In this document: positions 13,259 through 14,121 of the stretch, piece by piece
How the letters are laid out: every line of letters begins with the position of its first letter
How positions within the stretch are numbered: the stretch's first letter is position 1
DNA from: an uncultured Kiritimatiellota bacterium
GTDB lineage: Bacteria > Verrucomicrobiota > Kiritimatiellia > RFP12 > UBA1067
NCBI GenBank assembly: GCA_934635385.1
Contig: CAKTZI010000067.1
Coordinates: 1 to 14,121, forward strand
DNA length: 14,121 nt
Direction of reading: 5' to 3'
Translations under genes and position numbers: made by a program
The notes under the pieces: model-generated
Told to the model about the DNA's origin: nothing
What the model saw: the letters and a program-made list of their open reading frames with translations, nothing else
Databases searched by the model: none

Positions 13259-14121
13259 TGGTCGCGCCTGTCTTCAGAGAACCGGCTTTCGTCTGGGCTT
13301 GCGTCGCCCTCATGGGCGGATGCGCCCTTGCCGCTCTTGCGCTTTGGCAGAGGAGATTTCTGCTGGGGTGTTTGGAACGGTTCGTTAGGTTGCCGCCGTC
13401 TAGCAAGGCCGTCATCGTGACGGCGGTTGTCATCGCGACGGTCTTCGCGCAGAAGCCGGCGAATGTAGCCACGGATTCTCACGGATTTACACGGATTGAG
13501 GAGGTGTCTGCGACGCTCATTGAGGAGCCTACGGCGTTTAACACGGAGGAAACGGAGGGTGGAAGACACGGAGAGGGGAACGATGTTTTAGACAGGATTG
13601 TTGAGGCTGGCGCATCAAACCCTCCAAATCCTGTGAATCCTGTAAATTCTGTCAAAGAAACTCCGTGCCGCCCCTCCTCCAACACCTCCGTGTTCAGCGC
13701 CGCAGGCAACCCCGCCCTCTCGTCCAACGACGTGGTGCGCGGCTATCGCCTCGAAACGGTGCGGACGAACGCGGCCGACTTCAGCAAGAGGCCAACAAAC
13801 GCGCGGCTCGTCGGCACGTGGCACCTCACAGACGCCTACAGGGGAAGAGCGCGAGCGCAACTGAATGGCTTTTGCTTTCCAATCGGCAGCCACGTCGTGA
13901 CGTCGCTCTGGGCGCACACGTGGGGCAAGGTGCGTCCGCAGCTGCGGAACGCCTCGAACGAGATCGTCGTCATCGGCGAGCCCATGTTCGCACGGCACGG
14001 ACAGTCCTTCCTCTGGACGGCGGCGACCACGAACGGCTCTGTCTTGCTGACGTGGGAGAACTTCTTCTTGGGGAATCCATACGAGAGAAAAGAAACCACG
14101 GATTGTCACGGATTGACACGG
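13258..14121 (+). CDS. Membrane-anchored surface protein, C-terminus beyond the window
   Basis: The frame is open for 288 codons from ATG 13258 to the window edge with no stop. Residues about 10-30 and 50-64 are hydrophobic (FVWACVALMGGCALAALALW and AVIVTAVVIATVFA), so the rest is probably exported. After a low-complexity segment, a conserved-looking region from about 157 on (NDVVRGYRLETVRTNAADF, GTWHLTDAYRGRARAQLNG, GEPMFARHGQSFLWTAATTNGSVLLTWENFFLG) suggests a large modular surface protein; I cannot name the family. Residues 71-80, about 95-147 and 279-288 are encoded by dispersed repeats read in frame, giving TDSHGFTRI, NPVNPVNSV and TDCHGLTR. The ATG overlaps the stop of the leader ORF. 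The antisense frames here are shadows. Confidence 0.6.
   Translation, partial: MVAPVFREPAFVWACVALMGGCALAALALWQRRFLLGCLERFVRLPPSSKAVIVTAVVIATVFAQKPANVATDSHGFTRIEEVSATLIEEPTAFNTEETEGGRHGEGNDVLDRIVEAGASNPPNPVNPVNSVKETPCRPSSNTSVFSAAGNPALSSNDVVRGYRLETVRTNAADFSKRPTNARLVGTWHLTDAYRGRARAQLNGFCFPIGSHVVTSLWAHTWGKVRPQLRNASNEIVVIGEPMFARHGQSFLWTAATTNGSVLLTWENFFLGNPYERKETTDCHGLTR
13470..13499. repeat. CACGGATT tandem repeat, three units of period 10
   Basis: CACGGATTCT, CACGGATTTA and CACGGATTGA follow one another at 13470, 13480 and 13490. The cluster is read in the frame of the surviving surface-protein gene as TDSHGFTRI. Repeats of this type are a known dispersed class in several high-GC bacterial groups. 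Confidence 0.8.
13540..13699. repeat. Palindromic dispersed repeat, copy 2, inside a coding frame
   Basis: This copy is homologous to the one at 12449-12607. Outer arms AACACGGAGG (13540-13549) and CCTCCGTGTT (13685-13694) are a perfect 10-bp inverted repeat. A GACAGGATT inner arm and the AATCCTGT period-9 centre are also present, and the stretch TCTGTCAAAGAAACTCCGTG is nearly identical to that of copy 1. About 52 codons of the surface-protein frame run through it without a stop. Confidence 0.85.
14097..14121. repeat. CACGGATT repeat, truncated by the window end
   Basis: CACGGATTGT, CACGGATTGA and CACGG run to the last base. It is the same class as 13470-13499 and is translated in the same phase (TDCHGLTR), so both clusters are used in one reading frame. 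Confidence 0.75.

Noticed and set aside
13615..14109. Minus-strand open frames opposite the last gene
   Set aside because: They include antisense repeat sequence and an Arg-rich chain without motifs; the plus frame has a coupled start, hydrophobic segments and normal residue composition.
13470..14121. A CRISPR array from the repeated CACGGATT and AATCCTGT units
   Set aside because: Units are 8-10 bp with no unique spacers of 25-40 bp, and no cas genes are present.

Overview
The window is high-GC DNA with compact gene spacing. The organism is probably a gut- or sediment-type member of the Kiritimatiellota / Verrucomicrobiota–Lentisphaerota (PVC) group, probably seen through a metagenome assembly. 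This is an inference from several signs: a XylR-type regulator (sugar-binding domain fused to AraC HTH), very large secreted glycoside hydrolases with discoidin-type C-termini, a beta-helix/autotransporter-like exported protein, palindromic dispersed repeats of the CACGGAG / AATCCTGT and CACGGATT kinds, and a recurring TGGTATAAT extended -10 promoter. No rRNA, tRNA, CRISPR array or transposase was seen.

Left part (1-4260). A YhcG/DUF1016 PDDEXK nuclease gene, more AT-rich than its surroundings and with its own promoter, sits directly before a XylR-type regulator. Next come the redox repressor Rex and, converging on it with a 40-bp overlap of coding sequence, a UbiA-family prenyltransferase of the decaprenyl-phosphate phosphoribosyltransferase type. 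Rex and the prenyltransferase have an extended -10 so close to the ATG that their mRNAs should be leaderless or nearly so.

Centre (4273-11633, all minus strand). A three-gene operon is read from a TGCTATAAT promoter at about 11630. It encodes a 594-residue exported beta-helix-like protein, a 793-residue exported clan-A-like glycoside hydrolase and a 1047-residue exported GH42-like glycosidase with a C-terminal F5/8 type C domain. The genes are 10 bp apart or overlap by 10 bp, so they are probably translationally coupled and act together on an extracellular glycan. The first gene carries a run of 15 G just after its signal peptide. Losing or gaining one G gives a stop codon at once or within five codons, which makes it a strong candidate for phase variation.

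Right part (11584-14121, plus strand). An unassigned structured RNA of roughly 185-190 nt has its own promoter and a clear intrinsic terminator. It is followed by two small genes that each look like an in-frame internal deletion of a larger protein: a 100-residue EcoRI-type adenine methyltransferase remnant and a 138-residue DUF262-HNH nuclease remnant. Together they look like the relic of a restriction-modification-like cassette. A palindromic repeat copy lies between them. The window ends in a leaderless 33-codon ORF overlapping (TGATG) a membrane-anchored protein gene that stays open to the window edge. This gene contains a second copy of the palindromic repeat and two CACGGATT repeat clusters, all read through in frame, in the manner of Rickettsia palindromic elements.

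The most interesting points are the phase-variable G tract, the paired internally deleted defence genes, the orphan structured RNA, the coding palindromic repeats, and the leaderless extended -10 promoter grammar.
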